NCBI RefSeq assembly: GCF_029407905.1
Contig: NW_026577902.1
Location: 930,001-994,000, forward strand
Direction of reading: 5' to 3'
From: Bubalus kerabau
Taxonomy: Eukaryota; Chordata; Mammalia; Artiodactyla; Bovidae
DNA length: 64,000 nt
The notes beneath the pieces are model-generated. The model ran no database searches. It had not been told where the DNA came from and worked only from the letters and a program-made list of their open reading frames with translations. This document shows, in pieces, positions 37,201-50,200 of this stretch. The translations under genes and the position numbers were made by a program. Each line of letters opens with the position of its first letter. The stretch's first letter is position 1.

Positions 37201-38465
37201 TCCCGCCGCAACTCGAGAAAAACCACGTGGTTCCCACCTCTTGGCAAGACGAGGCCCTTGCCCGCCACGGCGTCTCAAGGGAAGTCCCCTGTTCCGCCCT
37301 GAAGGGCGAAACGGTCCCTGACAGCCTTCCTGCGACCCCCAAAAGTCCCCCGACACGCCGGGTTCCCTCGAGGGGAACACCGAGGGTCCCGGCACCGCTT
37401 CCTCTGAGCCCCTTCTCCCCTCCTGATCGCGACAGGAGAGGCGATTCCCCTGCGTGGTCTGGAAGGGGTTCCCGGCCTTCCCGGCGCACCTCAGGAGGAG
37501 GCCGGTCTCACGAGGAAATTCGAGACGAGCCACGTGGGTGGGGCCACATGCCGAACGCCCCCGATTCCCCGGTCCGCCCTTGAGAAGGACCCGAGGCCCG
37601 GACCCCTCTTCGAAGGCAACCCTGGGGGGGAAGGCACAACACGAAGGGGCACTGGCACCCCCGTGCATCGTCCGCAATGACCCGCGGGTTCCACACACAG
37701 CTCGACGAGGGGCCTGAGACCCCCTGAGCAACTCGAGAGGCCAGCGGGGTTCCCTTCCTCAGACAAGACGAGGCCTGACTCTCCTGTCCCAACTCTGCAG
37801 GGACACTACGGTCGCAGTCCGAAACGGAGAGGAAGCCTGAGGTTCCTGCCTCCCCTCGAGGTGAGGCCCTCTTCCGTTGCGCCAGACCCAGCGGAGTCCC
37901 GAGGGGCCCCGCCAACTCCACAGGATCCCTCGCCTCTCAGAGGCACCCTGGCAAGTTCCCTAAGGTCCCCGGCAGAAGGCGAGGGACACGAGGGTTTCCC
38001 GCCGCCCCCCGACAAAGACCTCGAGAGTCCTTCTTCAACGCGTCTCGAGGCCCTAGTCCCCTCCCGTGACTCGAGAGCCAGGACGCGCTCCCCCTCGCCA
38101 CGCGCATGGAGACCTGACTTCCCTGGCGCCGCACGAGAGGCTCCCTGAGATCCTCGTCGTGCCTCGGGAGAAAACCCCCACGGGCTCCGCAGCTCGAGGA
38201 AACCCCTGAGACGCCCCCGTCCTCGCGAGCTGAGGGCCTTCTTTTCCTGCATGGCCTGGAGAGCAATCCCGGGTCCTCTCTCCAAACGGAAGAGGAGGCT
38301 GGACTCCCTTGAGGCCGCTCAGGGGGCTCCAAGAGACCCGCGTCGCGACTCGAGAGGAGAGCGGAGTCCTTGGCTTCCCCTCGAGACGAGGCCTGACTCC
38401 CCGGGGGAGCCTGGAATGCAACCCCGAGATCCCTGCCTTCCCTGGAGAGGAATATTAGGTCCCGG
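34251..38465 (+). repeat. Three adjacent satellite I units of variant group C
   Basis: At 34246, 35651 and 37056 the boundary motif is cccgcacacacgcat, against cccggacacacgcct in other core units. Two of them also share ggggctccct (34938, 36343). The change removes a stop on the minus strand and creates three copies of a 399-codon open frame, at 33722-34921, 35127-36326 and 36532-37731. Confidence 0.85.
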
Positions 38466-39870
38466 ACACACGCCTAGGTGAGGTCTCTTCGGCCCTGCGG
38501 TGACTCGAGCGCAACCCCCAGCTTTCCCTCGCAACCCGAGGGGAAGATTGGGCTTCCCAGGGCCAACCCAAGGGGAAGGCTGAGATCCCCGTCGTAACTC
38601 GAGAATCCCGCCGCAACTCGAGAAAAACCACGTGGTTCCCACCTCTTGGCAAGACGAGGCCCTTGCCCGCCACAGCATCTCAAGGGAAGTCCCCTGTTCC
38701 GCCCTGAAGGGTGAAACGGTCCCTGACAGCCTTCCTGCGACCCCCAAAAGTCCCCCGACACGCTGGGTTCCCTCGAGGGGAACACCGAGGGTCCTGGCAC
38801 CGCTTCCTCTGAGCCCCTTCTCCCCTCCTGATCGCGACAGGAGAAGCGATTCCCCTGCGTGGTCTGGAAGGGGTTCCCGGCCTTCCCGGCGCACCTCAGG
38901 AGGAGGCCGGTCTCACGAGGAAATTCGAGACGAGCCACGTGGGTGGGGCCACATGCCGAACGCCCCCGATTCCCCGGTCCGCCCTTGAGAAGGACCCGAG
39001 GCCCGGACCCCTCTTCGAAGGCAACCCTGGGGGGGAAGGCACAACACGAAGGGGCACTGGCACCCCCGTGCATCGTCCGCAAAGACCCGCGGGTTCCACT
39101 CACAGCTCGACGAGGGGCCTGAGACCCCCTGAGCAACTCGAGAGGCCAGCGGGGTTCCCTTCCTCAGACAAGACGAGGCCTGACTCTCCTGTCCCAACTC
39201 TGCAGGGACCCTGCGATCGCAGTCCGAAACGGAGAGGAAGCCTGAGGTTCCTGCCTCCCCTCGAGGTGAGGCCCTCTTCCGTTGCGCCAGACCCAGCGGA
39301 GTCCCGAGGGGCCCCGCCACCTCCACAGGATCCCTCGCCTCTCAGAGGCACCCTGGCAAGTTCCCTAAGGTCCCCGGCAGAAGGCGAGGGACACGAGGGT
39401 TTCCCGCCGCCCCCCGACAAAGACCTCGAGAGTCCTTCTTCAACGCGTCTCGAGGCCCTAGTCCCCTCCCGTGACTCGAGAGCCAGGACGCGCTCCCCCT
39501 CGCCACGCGCATGGAGACCTGACTTCCCTGGCGCCGCACGAGAGGCTCCCTGAGATCCTCGTCGTGCCTCGGGAGAAAACCCCCACGGGCGCCGCAGCTC
39601 GAGGAAACCCCTGAGACGCCACCGTCCTCGCGAGCTGAGGGCCTTCTTTTCCTGCATGGCCTGGAGAGCAATCCCGGGTCCTCTCTCCAAACGGAAGAGG
39701 AGGCTGGACTCCCTTGAGGCCGCTCAGGGGGCTCCAAGAGAACCGCGTCGCGACTCGAGAGGAGAGCGGAGTCCTTGGCTTCCCCTCGAGACGAGGCCTG
39801 ACTCCCCGGGGGAGCCTGGAATGCAACCCCGAGATCCCTGCCTTCCCTGGAGAGGAATATTAGGTCCCGG

Positions 39871-41271
39871 ACACACGCCTAGGTGAGGTCTCTTCGGCCC
39901 TGCAGTGATTCGAGCGCAACCCCCAGCTTTCCCTCGCAACCCGAGGGGAAGATTGGGCTTCCCAGGGCCAACCCAAGGGGAAGGCTGAGATCCCCGTCGT
40001 AACTCGAGAATCCTGCCACAACTCGAGAAAAACCACGTGGTTCCCACCTCTTGGCAAGACGAGGCCCTTGCCCGCCACGGCGTCTCAAGGGAAGTCCCCT
40101 GTTCCGCCCTGAAGGGCGAAACGGTCCCTGACAGCCTTCCTGCGACCCCCAAAAGTCCCCCGACACGCCGGGTTCCCTCGAGGGGAACACCGAGGGTCCC
40201 GGCACCGCTTCCTCTGAGCCCCTTCTCCCCTCCTGATCGCGACAGGAGAGGCGATTCCCCTGCGTGGTCTGGATGGGGTTCCCGGCCTTCCCGGCGCACC
40301 TCAGCATGAGGCCGGTCTCACGAAGAAATTCGAGACGAGCCACGTGGGTGGTGACACATGCCGAACGCCCCCGATTCCCCGGTCCGCCCTTGAGAACGAC
40401 CCGAGGCCCGGACCCGTCTTTGAAGGCAACCCTGTGGGTGAAGGCACAACACGAAGGGGCACTGACAACCCCGTGCATCGTCCGCAAAAACCCGCGGGTT
40501 CCACACACAGCTCGACGAGGGGCCTGCGACCCCCTGAGCAACTCGAGAGTCCAGCGGGCTTCCCTTCCTCAGACAAGACGAGGACTGACTCTCCTGTCCC
40601 AACTCTGCAGGAACCCTGCGGTCGGAGTCCGAAACGGTGAGGAATCCTGAGGTTCCTGTCTCCCCTCGAGGTGAGGCCGTCTTCCATTGCACCAAACCCA
40701 GATGAGTCGCGAGAGGCCCCTCCCAACTCCACAGTATCCCTGAATTCTCAGAGGCACCTTGAGAATCTACCTGAGGTCACCGGCTCAAGTCCAGGGAACC
40801 CAGGGTTTCCTGCTGCGACCCGAGAAAGACCTTGAGAGTCCTTCGGCGCGTCTTGAGGCCCGATTCCCCTACCATGACTTGAGAGCAAAGACCCGCTCCC
40901 CATCGCCATGCGCATGGAGACCTGACTTCCCTGACTCCTGAAGAGAGTCTCCCTGAGCTCCCCGTCGTACCTTTTCGGAAACCCCATTCAGGCACCGCAG
41001 CTCGAGAAAACCCACGATACGCCCCCGTCATCACAAGATGAGGGACTTGTTTCCTGCCTGGCATGGAGAGCAAAACCGAGTCCTCTCTCCAGACTCCACA
41101 GGAGGCTTGACTCTCTTTAGGCCTCTCAGTTGGCTCCAAGAGATACCTGTCAGGACCTGAAGGGAGAGCAGAGTCCTTTGCTTCCCCTCGAGACGAGGCC
41201 TGACTCCCCGTGTGAGTCTGGAATGCAACCCCGAGTTCCTGTCACACCTGGAGAGGAAAACTCGGTCCTGG
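39871..41271 (+). repeat. Transitional satellite I unit (core type to canonical type)
   Basis: The first ~800 bp carry core states but with scattered private changes (tcagcatgagg, cgaagaaattcg, ggtgacacatg). From about 40678 the states become canonical, with cattgcaccaaaccc, the ccactcagttgg block and gtgtgagtctgg. Unit length is 1401 bp, not 1405. Confidence 0.8.
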
Positions 41272-44200
41272 ACACAAGCCTAGATGAGGTCTATTTTGCA
41301 CTGCAGTTACTAGAGCGCAATCGCCAGCTCTCCCTCGCAAATCGAATTGAAGATTGGACTTCCCTGGGCCAATACAATTGGAAGCCTGAATTCGACATCG
41401 TAACTCGAGAATCCCGCCGAAACTCGAGAAAATCCACGTGGTTCCCCCATCAGCGCTAGATGAGGCCCTTGCCCGCTACAGCGACTCAAGAGAAGTCCCA
41501 CTTTCTGTCTTGAAGTGCGAAACGGTACTTGGCACCCTTGATGCAATCTCAAAATTCCCCGACATACCGGTCTCACTCGAAAGGAACACCGAGGTTCCCG
41601 GAACCACATCATTTGAGCTCCTTCTCCCCTCGTGATCGCGACAGGAGTGTCGATTCCCCTGCTATGTCTGGAAGGGGTTCCCGACCTTTCCAGCGCACCT
41701 AAGGATGAGGCAGGTCTCACGAGGAAATTCGAAACATAGCCTCGTGGGTGGTGCCACAAGCCGAAAGACCCCGATTTCCCGGTCTGCTCTTGATAAGAAC
41801 GTGATGCCGTGACACCTTTACGAAGGAAAACCTGTGGATGAAAGCACAACACGAAGGGGCACTGACACCGTGCATCGTCCAGAAAAACCCGCAGGTTACA
41901 AACACAGTTCGACAAGTGGTCTGTCAGCCCGTGAACAACTCGAGAGGCAAGTGGAGTTCCATTCCTCCACACAAGACGAGACCTGATTTTCTGTACCAAC
42001 TCTGCAGGGAAACTGCGATCCGAGTCAGTACCAGAGACAGGAAACCCAGGAGAGGAAACATGAGGTACCTGCCTCCACTCGAGATGAGGCTCTCATCCAT
42101 TGCACCAAACCCAGTGGAGTCCAGAGAGGCCCCTCCCAACTCCACAGTACCCCTGACTTCTCAGAGGCACCCGGAGAAGCTCCATGAGGTCACCGGCACA
42201 TGTCGAGGGAACCCAGGGTTTCCTGCCACAATGGGAAAAAGACCTCGAGAGTCCTACTTCAACGTGTCTTGAAGCCCGAATCTGCTTCCATGGCTCTATA
42301 GAAATGACACGCACCCCCTCGCCACGCATATGGAGACCTGACTTCCCTGGCACCATAAGAGAGGCTCCCTGAGCTCCCTGTCGTACCTCGTGAGAAACCC
42401 CACACTGACGCCGCAGCTTGAGAAAACTCACCATATGCCCCTGTCATCGCGAGATGAGGGCCTTCTTTTCCTGCATGGCCTGGAGAGGAATCCCGAATCC
42501 TCTTTCCAAACTCCACAGGAGGCTTGACTCCCTTTAGGCCACTTAGTGGGCTCCAAGAGATACCCGTCGCGACTCGAGAGGAGAATTGAGTCCTTTGCTT
42601 CCCCTCGAGACAAGGCCTGACTCACCAGGTGGGTCTGGAATGCAACCCCGAGATCCCTGTCTCCCCTGGAGAGGAACATTAGGTCCTGGAAACAAGCCTA
42701 GATGAGGTCTCTTTTGCCCTTCTGTAACTCGAGAGCAATCCCCCGCTCTCCCTGACAACTCGAATGGAAGATTGGACTTCCCTGGGCCAACACAAGAGGA
42801 AGCCTGAATTCCCCTTCGTAACTCGAGAATCCCGCCGCAACTCGAGAAAAAGCACTTGGTTCCCTCGTCATCACAAGATGAGGCCCTTGCCCGCTACAGC
42901 TTCTCAAGAAAAGTCCCACGTTCCGTCTTGAAGTGCAAAACGATACTTGACACCCTTGATGTGACCCCAAAAGTTCCCCGAAATATCGGTCTCACTCGAG
43001 GTGAACACCGAGGTTCCCGGCACCAGTTTATCTGAGCCCCTTCTCCCCTCCTGTTCGTGATAGCAGGGTAACTTCCCCTGCTTTGTTTGTAAGGGGTTCC
43101 CGACCTTCACGGGGCACTTCAGGATGAGGCCAGTCTCACGAGGAAATTCGAGACGTAGCTCGCGGGTGGTACCACATGCCAAAAGACTATGATTTGCCGG
43201 TATGCTCTTGATAAGAACCCGATGCCTGGACACCTCTTTGAAGGCAACCCTGTGGATGAAGGCACAACACAAAGGGGCACTGACACCCTCGTGCATCGTC
43301 CGGAAAAACCCGCAGGTTCCACATACAGCTCAACAAGTGGCTTGTCACCCCTGAAGAACTCGAGAGGCAAGTGGGGTTTCATTCCTCTACACAAGACGAT
43401 GCCTGACTCTCCTGTTCCAACTCTGCAGGGACTTTGCGATCCGAATCAGACCAGCGCCAGTGAAGTCACGAGAGGAACGCTGAGGTTCCTGCCTCCACTC
43501 GAGATTAGGACCTCTTCCATTTCACGAAACCCAGTGGAGTCCCGAGAGACGCGTCCCAGCTCCACAGTATCCCTGAATTCTCAGAGGCACCCTGAGAAGC
43601 TCCCTGAGGTCACCAGCACAATTCGAGTGAACCCAGGGTTTACTGCCGCCACCATAGAAAGAACTCAAGAGTCCTTCTTCAACGCATTTTGAGGCCTGAT
43701 TCCCCTACCATGACTCGAGGGCAATGACACGCTCCCTCTGCTACACTCATGAAGCCCTGACTTCCCTGGCGCCACACGAGAGGCTCCCTGAGCTCCCCAT
43801 CATACCTCGTGAGAAACCAAACACTGGCGCCACAGATAGAGAAAACCCACGAGACGCCCCCATTTTCGCGACATGACGGCCTTCTTTTCTAGCATGGCCT
43901 GGAGAGCAATCCCGAGTCCTCTCTCCAAACTCCACAGTAGGCTTGACTCCCTTTTGGTCACTCAGTGGACTCCAAGACACACCCGTCGCGACTCGAGAGG
44001 AGAGCGGAGTCTTTTCCTTCCCCTCGAGGCGAGGCCTGACTCCTCGGCTGTGTCTGATATGTGAACCGGAGATCCCTGTCGCCCCTGGAGAGAAACATTA
44101 GGTCCTGGACACAAGCCTAGATGAGGTCTCTTTTTTCCTGCAGTGACTCGAGAGCAATCCCCAACTCTCCCTCGCAACTCGAATGGAAGACTGGACTTCC

Positions 44201-47200
44201 CTGGGCCAACAGAAGAGGAAGCCTGAATTTCCCGTTGTAACTCAAGAATCCCGCCACAACTCGAGAAAAACCACGTCGTTCCCTCTTCATCGCAAGATGC
44301 GGCCATTGCCGCTACAGCGTCTCAAAAGAAGTCTTACGTTCCATCTTGAAGTGCGATACGGTACTTGGCACCTTTGATGCGACCCCAAAAGTTCCCCAAC
44401 ACACTGGTCTCACTGGAGGGGAACACCGAGGTTCCCGGCATCACCTCATCTGTGCCCCTTCTCCCCTCCTGATCGAGACAGGAGGGTCGATTCCCCTGCT
44501 TTGTCTGCAAGGGGTTCCGACCTTCCCGGCGCACCTCAGGATGAGGCCGGTCTCACTAGGAAATTCGAGACGTAGCCTGGTGGGTGGTGCCACATGCGGA
44601 AAGACCCCGATTTCCCAGTCCGCTCTTAATAGGAACCCGATGTCAGGACACCTCTTCGAAAGCAAACCTGTGGATGAATGCACAACACGAAGGGGTACTG
44701 ACATCCCCATGCATAGTACGGAAAAACACGCAGATTCCAAACACAGATCGACAAGTGTCCTGTCATCCCTTGAAGAACTAGAGAGGCATGCGGAGTTCCG
44801 TTCCTCCAAACAAGAGAAGGCCTGACTCTCCTTTCCCAACACTGCAGGGACCGTGTGATCGGAGTCAGAAATGTAGATGAAACCTGACGTTCCTGCATCA
44901 ACTCGAAATGAGGCCCTCTTCCATTGCGCCATACCCAGTGGAGTCCCGAGAGGCCCCTAAAACTCCACAGTATCCCTGATTCTCAGAGGCACCCTCAGAA
45001 GCTCTCTGCGGTCACTGGCACAAGTCGAGTGAACCCAGGGTTTCCTGCTGCATTCTGAGAAAGACCTTGAGAGTCCTTCTTTACCGCGTCTTGAGGCCCT
45101 ATACCCTACCATGACTGGAGAGCAATGACACATTCCCCTCGCCACGCCCATTGAAACCTAACTTCCCTGGCGCCACACGAGAGGCTCCCTGCGCTCCCCG
45201 TCCTACCTCATGAAAACCCCACACTGGCACCGCCGCTCGAGAAAACTCACGAGACGCCCCCATCATCGTAAGATGAGGGCCTTCTTTTCCTACATGACCT
45301 AGAGAGCAATCCCGAGTCCACTCTCCAAACTCCACTGGAGGCCTGACTCCCTTTAGGCCACTCAGTAGCCTCCAAGAGATACACGTCGCTACTCTAGAGG
45401 AGAGCAGAGTCCGTTGCTTCCCCTCGAGCCGAGGCCTGACTACTTGGGTGAGTCTGGAATGGGATCCCGAGATCCGTGTTGCCCCTGTAGAGGAAAACTC
45501 GGTCCTGGACACAAGCCTAAATGAGGTCTTTTTTGTCCTGCATTGACTCAAGTGCAATCCCCAGCTCTCCCTCGCAACTCGAATGGATGATTGGACTTCC
45601 CTGGGCCAACACAAGAGGAAGCCTGTATTCCCCATTGTAATTCGAGAATCCCGCGGCAACTGGAGAAAAACAACGTGGCTCCTCCGTCATCGAAATATGA
45701 GGCCCCTGTCAGCTATAGCGTCTCCAGGGAAGTCCCATGTTGCGTCTTGAAGTGTGAAACGGTACTTGGCACCCTTGATGCGACCCCCAAATTTCCCTGA
45801 CACCCCGGTCTCACTCGAGGAGAACATGGAGGTTCCCAGCACCGCTTCAGCTGAGCCTCTTCTCCCCTCCTGATGGCGACAGGAGGGTCGATTCCCCTGC
45901 TTTGTCTGGAAGGGGTTCCCAGACTTCCCGGCGAACCTCAGGATGAGGCCAGTCTCACAAGGGAAGTCGAGACGTAGCCTCGTGGGTTGTGCCACATGCC
46001 GAAAGACCCCGATTTCCTGGTCCGCTATTGATAAGATCCCGATGCCCGGTCACCTCTACGAAGGTAACCCTGTGGATGAAGGCACAACACGAAGGGGCAC
46101 TGACACCCCTGTGCATCGTCCCCCAAAACCGCAGGTTCCACATACAACTCGACAGGTGGCCTGTCATCCCGTGAACAACTCGAGAGGCAAGCGGAGTTCC
46201 ATTACTCCACACAAGACGAGGTCTGACTCTCCTGTCCCAACTCTGCAGGGACCCTGCTATCCGAGTCAGAAATGGAGAGGAACCCTGACGTTACTGCCTC
46301 AATCCGAGATTAGGTCCTCTTCAATTGCACCAGTCCCTGTGATGTCCCGAGAAGCCCCTCTCAACTCCACAGTATCCCTGACTTCTCAGAGGAACCCCGC
46401 TAAGCTCCCTGAGGTCATGGGCACAAGTCGAGGGAACCCAGGGTTTCCTGCCACACCCCGAGAAAGACCTCGAGAGTTCTTCTTCGAAGCGTCCTGAGGC
46501 TTGATTCCCCTACCATGACTCGAGAGCAATGAGGCGCTCCCCCACGCCACGTCCATGGAGACCTGACTTCCGTGGCACCACAGGAGTCTCCCTGAGCTCC
46601 CCGTCCTATCTCGTGAGAAACCCCAACCAGGCACTGCACCTTGAGAAAACCCACGAGACTCCCCCGTCATTGCGAGATGAGGGCCTTCTTTTCCTGCATG
46701 GCCTAGAGAGCAATCCCGAGTCCTCTCTCCAAACTCCACAGGAGGCTTAACTTCATTTAGGCCACTCTTGGGCTCCAAGGGATACCCGTCGCGACTCGAG
46801 AGGAGAGCGGAGTCCATTCATTCCCTTCGAGACGAGGCCTGACTCCCCGGGTGAGTCTGGAATGCAACCCCGAGATCCCTGTCGCCCCTGGAGAGAAAAA
46901 CTCGGTCCTGGACACAAACCTAGATGAGCTCTATTTTGCCCTGCAGTGACTCGAGAGCAATCTCCAGCTCTCACTTGCAACTCGAATGGAAGATTGGACT
47001 TCCCTGGGCCAACACAAGAGGAAACCTGTATTCCCCATCGTAACTCAAGAATCCTGCCGCAACTCGAGAAAAAACACGTGGGTCCCCCGTCAGTGCTAGA
47101 TGAGGCCCTTGCCCACTACAGCATCTCAAGAGAAGTCCCAGGTTCCGTCTTGAAGTGTGAAACGGTACTTGGCACCCTTGATGCAACCAGAAAAGTTACC

Positions 47201-50200
47201 CGACTTTCACTCAAGGAGAGCACCGAGGTTCCCGGCACTACTTCATCTGAGCCCTTTCTCTCCTCCTGATCCCGAAAGGAGGGTCGATTCCCCTGCTTTG
47301 TTTGGAAAGGGTTCCCGGACTTTCCTGCGCGCCTCAGGATGAGGCCGGTCTCACGAGAAAATTCGAGACGTAGCCTGTGGGTGGTGCAACATGCTGAAAG
47401 ACCCCAATTTCCCGGTCCGCACTTGAGGAGAACACGATACCCGGACACCTCTTCGAAGGCAACCTTGTGGATGAAGGCACAACAGGAAGGAGCACTGACG
47501 CCCCCGTGCATCTCCGAAAAACCCGCAGGTTCCACACACATCACGAAAAGTGGTGTTATCCTTGAACAACTTGAGATGTAAGCGGAGTTCCATTCCTCCG
47601 CAGAACACGAGACCTGACACTCCTGAGCAAACTCAACAGGGACCCTGCGATCTGAGTCAGATCCGGCCTCCAGGAAGTCAGGAGCAGAACCCTGAGGTTC
47701 CTGCCTCAACTTGAGATGAGGCCCACTTCCATTGCACCAAACCCAAAGGAGTCCCGAGAGGCCTCTCCCAAATCCACAGTATCCCTGACTTCTCAGAGGC
47801 ACCCTGAGACGCTCCCTGAGGTCACCGGCACAAGTCAAGGGAACCCAGGGTTTCCTGCCGCAACCCTAGAAAGACATCGAGAGTCCTTTTTCAACCCGTC
47901 ATGAGGCCCGATTCCCCTACCCTGACTTGAGAGCAATGACGCGCTCCCCCTTGCCCCGCCCATGGAGACCTGACTTCCCTGTTGCCACACGAGAGGCTAC
48001 CTGAACTCCCCGTCGTACCTCGTGAGAAACCCCACACTGGCGCCGCAGCTCGAGAAAACCCACGAGACGCCCCCGTCATCTCGAGATGTGGGCCTTCTTT
48101 TCCTGCATGGCCTGGAGAGCAATCCCGAGTCCTCTCTCCAAACTGAAGAGGAGGGTTGACTCCCTTTAGACCACTCAGTGGGCTCCAAGAGATACGCGTC
48201 GCAACTCGAGAGGATAGCCGAGTCCTTTGCTTCCCCTCGAGACGAGGCCTAACTCCCCGGGTGAGTCTGTAATGCAAACCCGAGATCCCTGTTGCCCTTG
48301 GAGAGGATCACTGGGTCCTGAACACAAGGCTAGATGAGGTCGCTTTTGCCCTGCAGTAACTTGAGAGCACTCCCCAGCTTTCCCTCGCAACCCGAATGGA
48401 AGATTGGACCTCCCTGGGCCAACACAAGAGGAAGCCTGAATTCCCAGTAGTAATTCGAGAATTCCGCCTCAACTTGAGAAAAACCACGTGGTTCCCCCGT
48501 CATTGCAAGATGAGGCCCTTGCCCGCTCCAGCGTCTCAAGAGTAGTCCCACGTTCTGTCTTCAAGTGCGAAATGATATTTGGCACCCTTAATGCTACCCC
48601 AAAAGTTCCCCGACATACGGGTCGCACTAGAGGGGAACACCGAGGTTCCTGGCACCACTTCATCTGAGCCCCTTCTCCCCTCCTGATCACGAAAGGAGGG
48701 TCAATTCCCCTGCTTTGTCTGCAAGGGGTTCCCGACCTTCTCCACGCACCTCAGATGAGGCTGTCTCACGAGGAAATTCGAGACATAGCCTCGATGGTGG
48801 TGCCACATGCCGAAAGACCGCGATTTCCCGATCCGCTCTTGATAAGAACACGATGCCCAGACACCTATTCGAAGATAGTGTGGATGAAGGCATAACACGA
48901 AGGGGCACTGACACCCCCGTGCATCGTCCGGAAAAGACCGCAGGTTACTCATACAGCTCAACAAGTGCGTGTCACCCAGTGAACAACTCGAGAGGCAAGC
49001 GGAGGTCCATTCCTGCACACAAGACAAGGCCTGACTCACCTCTCCCAACTATGCAGGGGGCTGCGATCGGAATCAGAAATGGAGAGGAACCCTGAGGTTC
49101 CTGCCTCCCCTCGAGATGAGGCCCCCTTCCATTTCACCAAACCCAGTGGAGTCCCGAGAGGTCTTTCCCAACTCCACAGTATCCCTGACTTCTCAGAGGC
49201 ACCCGGAGAATCTCCCTGAGGTCACCGGCACAAGTCGAGGGAACCCAGGTATTCTTGCCAAGACCCGAGAGAGATCTTGAGAGTCCTTCAACGCGTCTAG
49301 AGGCCTGATTCCCCTACCATGACTCGAGAGCAATGACGCGCTCCCCCTCGCCACACGCATCGAGACCTAACTTCCCTGGCGCCACACAAGAGGCTCCCTG
49401 AGCTCCCCGTCGTACCTCCTGAGAAACCAACACAGGCGCTGCAGCTCGGTAAAACCACCGAGACCCCCCCCCCGACATCGTGAGATGAGGGCCTTCTTTT
49501 CCTGCATGTCCTGGAGTGCAATCCCGAGTCCTCTCTCCAAACTCCAGAGGAGGCTTGATTCCCTTTAGTCCACTCAGTGGGCTCCAAGAAATACCCGTCG
49601 CGACTCGAGAAGAGAGAGAAGTCCTTTGTTTCCCCTCGAGAGGACGCCTGACTCCTGGGTGAGTCTAGAATGCAACCCCAAGATCCCAGTCATCCCTTGA
49701 GAGGAACATTAGGTCCTAGACACAAGCCTGGATGAGGTTTCTTTTGCCCTGCAGTGACTCGAGCGCAACCCCCAGCTCTCCCTCGCAACTCGAATGGAAG
49801 ATTGGGCTTCCCTGGGCCAACACAAGAGGAAGCCAGAAATCCCCTTCGTAACTCGAGAATCCCGCCGAAACTCGAGAAAAACCACGTGTTTCCAACGTCA
49901 TCCCAAGATGAGGCCCTTGCTGCTATGGCGTCTCAAGAAAAGAACCACGTTCCGTCTTGAAGTGCGAAACGGTACTTTGCACCCTTGATGCGACACCAAA
50001 TGTTCCCGGACACGCCGGTCTCACTCGACAGGAACACCGAGGTTCCCGCACCACTTCATCTGAGCACCTTCTCCCCTCCTGTTCGAGACAGGAGGGTCTA
50101 TTCCCCTGCTTTGTTTGGAAGGGGTTTCCCACATTCCCGGCGCACCTAAGGATGAGGCCGGTCTCACGAGTAAATTCGAGACATAGCGTCGTGGGTGGTG

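Larger units (their letters stand above)
18625..40678 (+). repeat. Homogenised satellite I core (about 15.7 units, 1405-bp period)
   Basis: Marker positions 18796 to 39871 span 21,075 bp, exactly 15 x 1405. Core units share states absent from the flanks: cgcctaggtgaggtctcttcgg, gccaa(c/g)cc/caaggggaaggctgaga replacing the EcoRI-bearing stretch, gtcctcgcgagctgagggcc, and gccacgtgggtgg. They are visibly rich in CpG and in CTCGAG. Units near 26-37 kb are almost identical to each other; those at 18.8-23 kb and 38.5-40.7 kb carry more private changes. The switch to flank type on the right is near 40678, where ttccattgcaccaaaccc replaces ttccgttgcgccagaccc. Confidence 0.9.

Noticed and set aside
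18804..40732. Hundreds of overlapping open frames of 60-264 codons on both strands, repeated every 1405 bp
   Set aside because: They occur in all frames of a GC-rich satellite. The 1405-bp period is not a multiple of three, and the products are low-complexity P/R/G/S-rich with no domain. Not genes.
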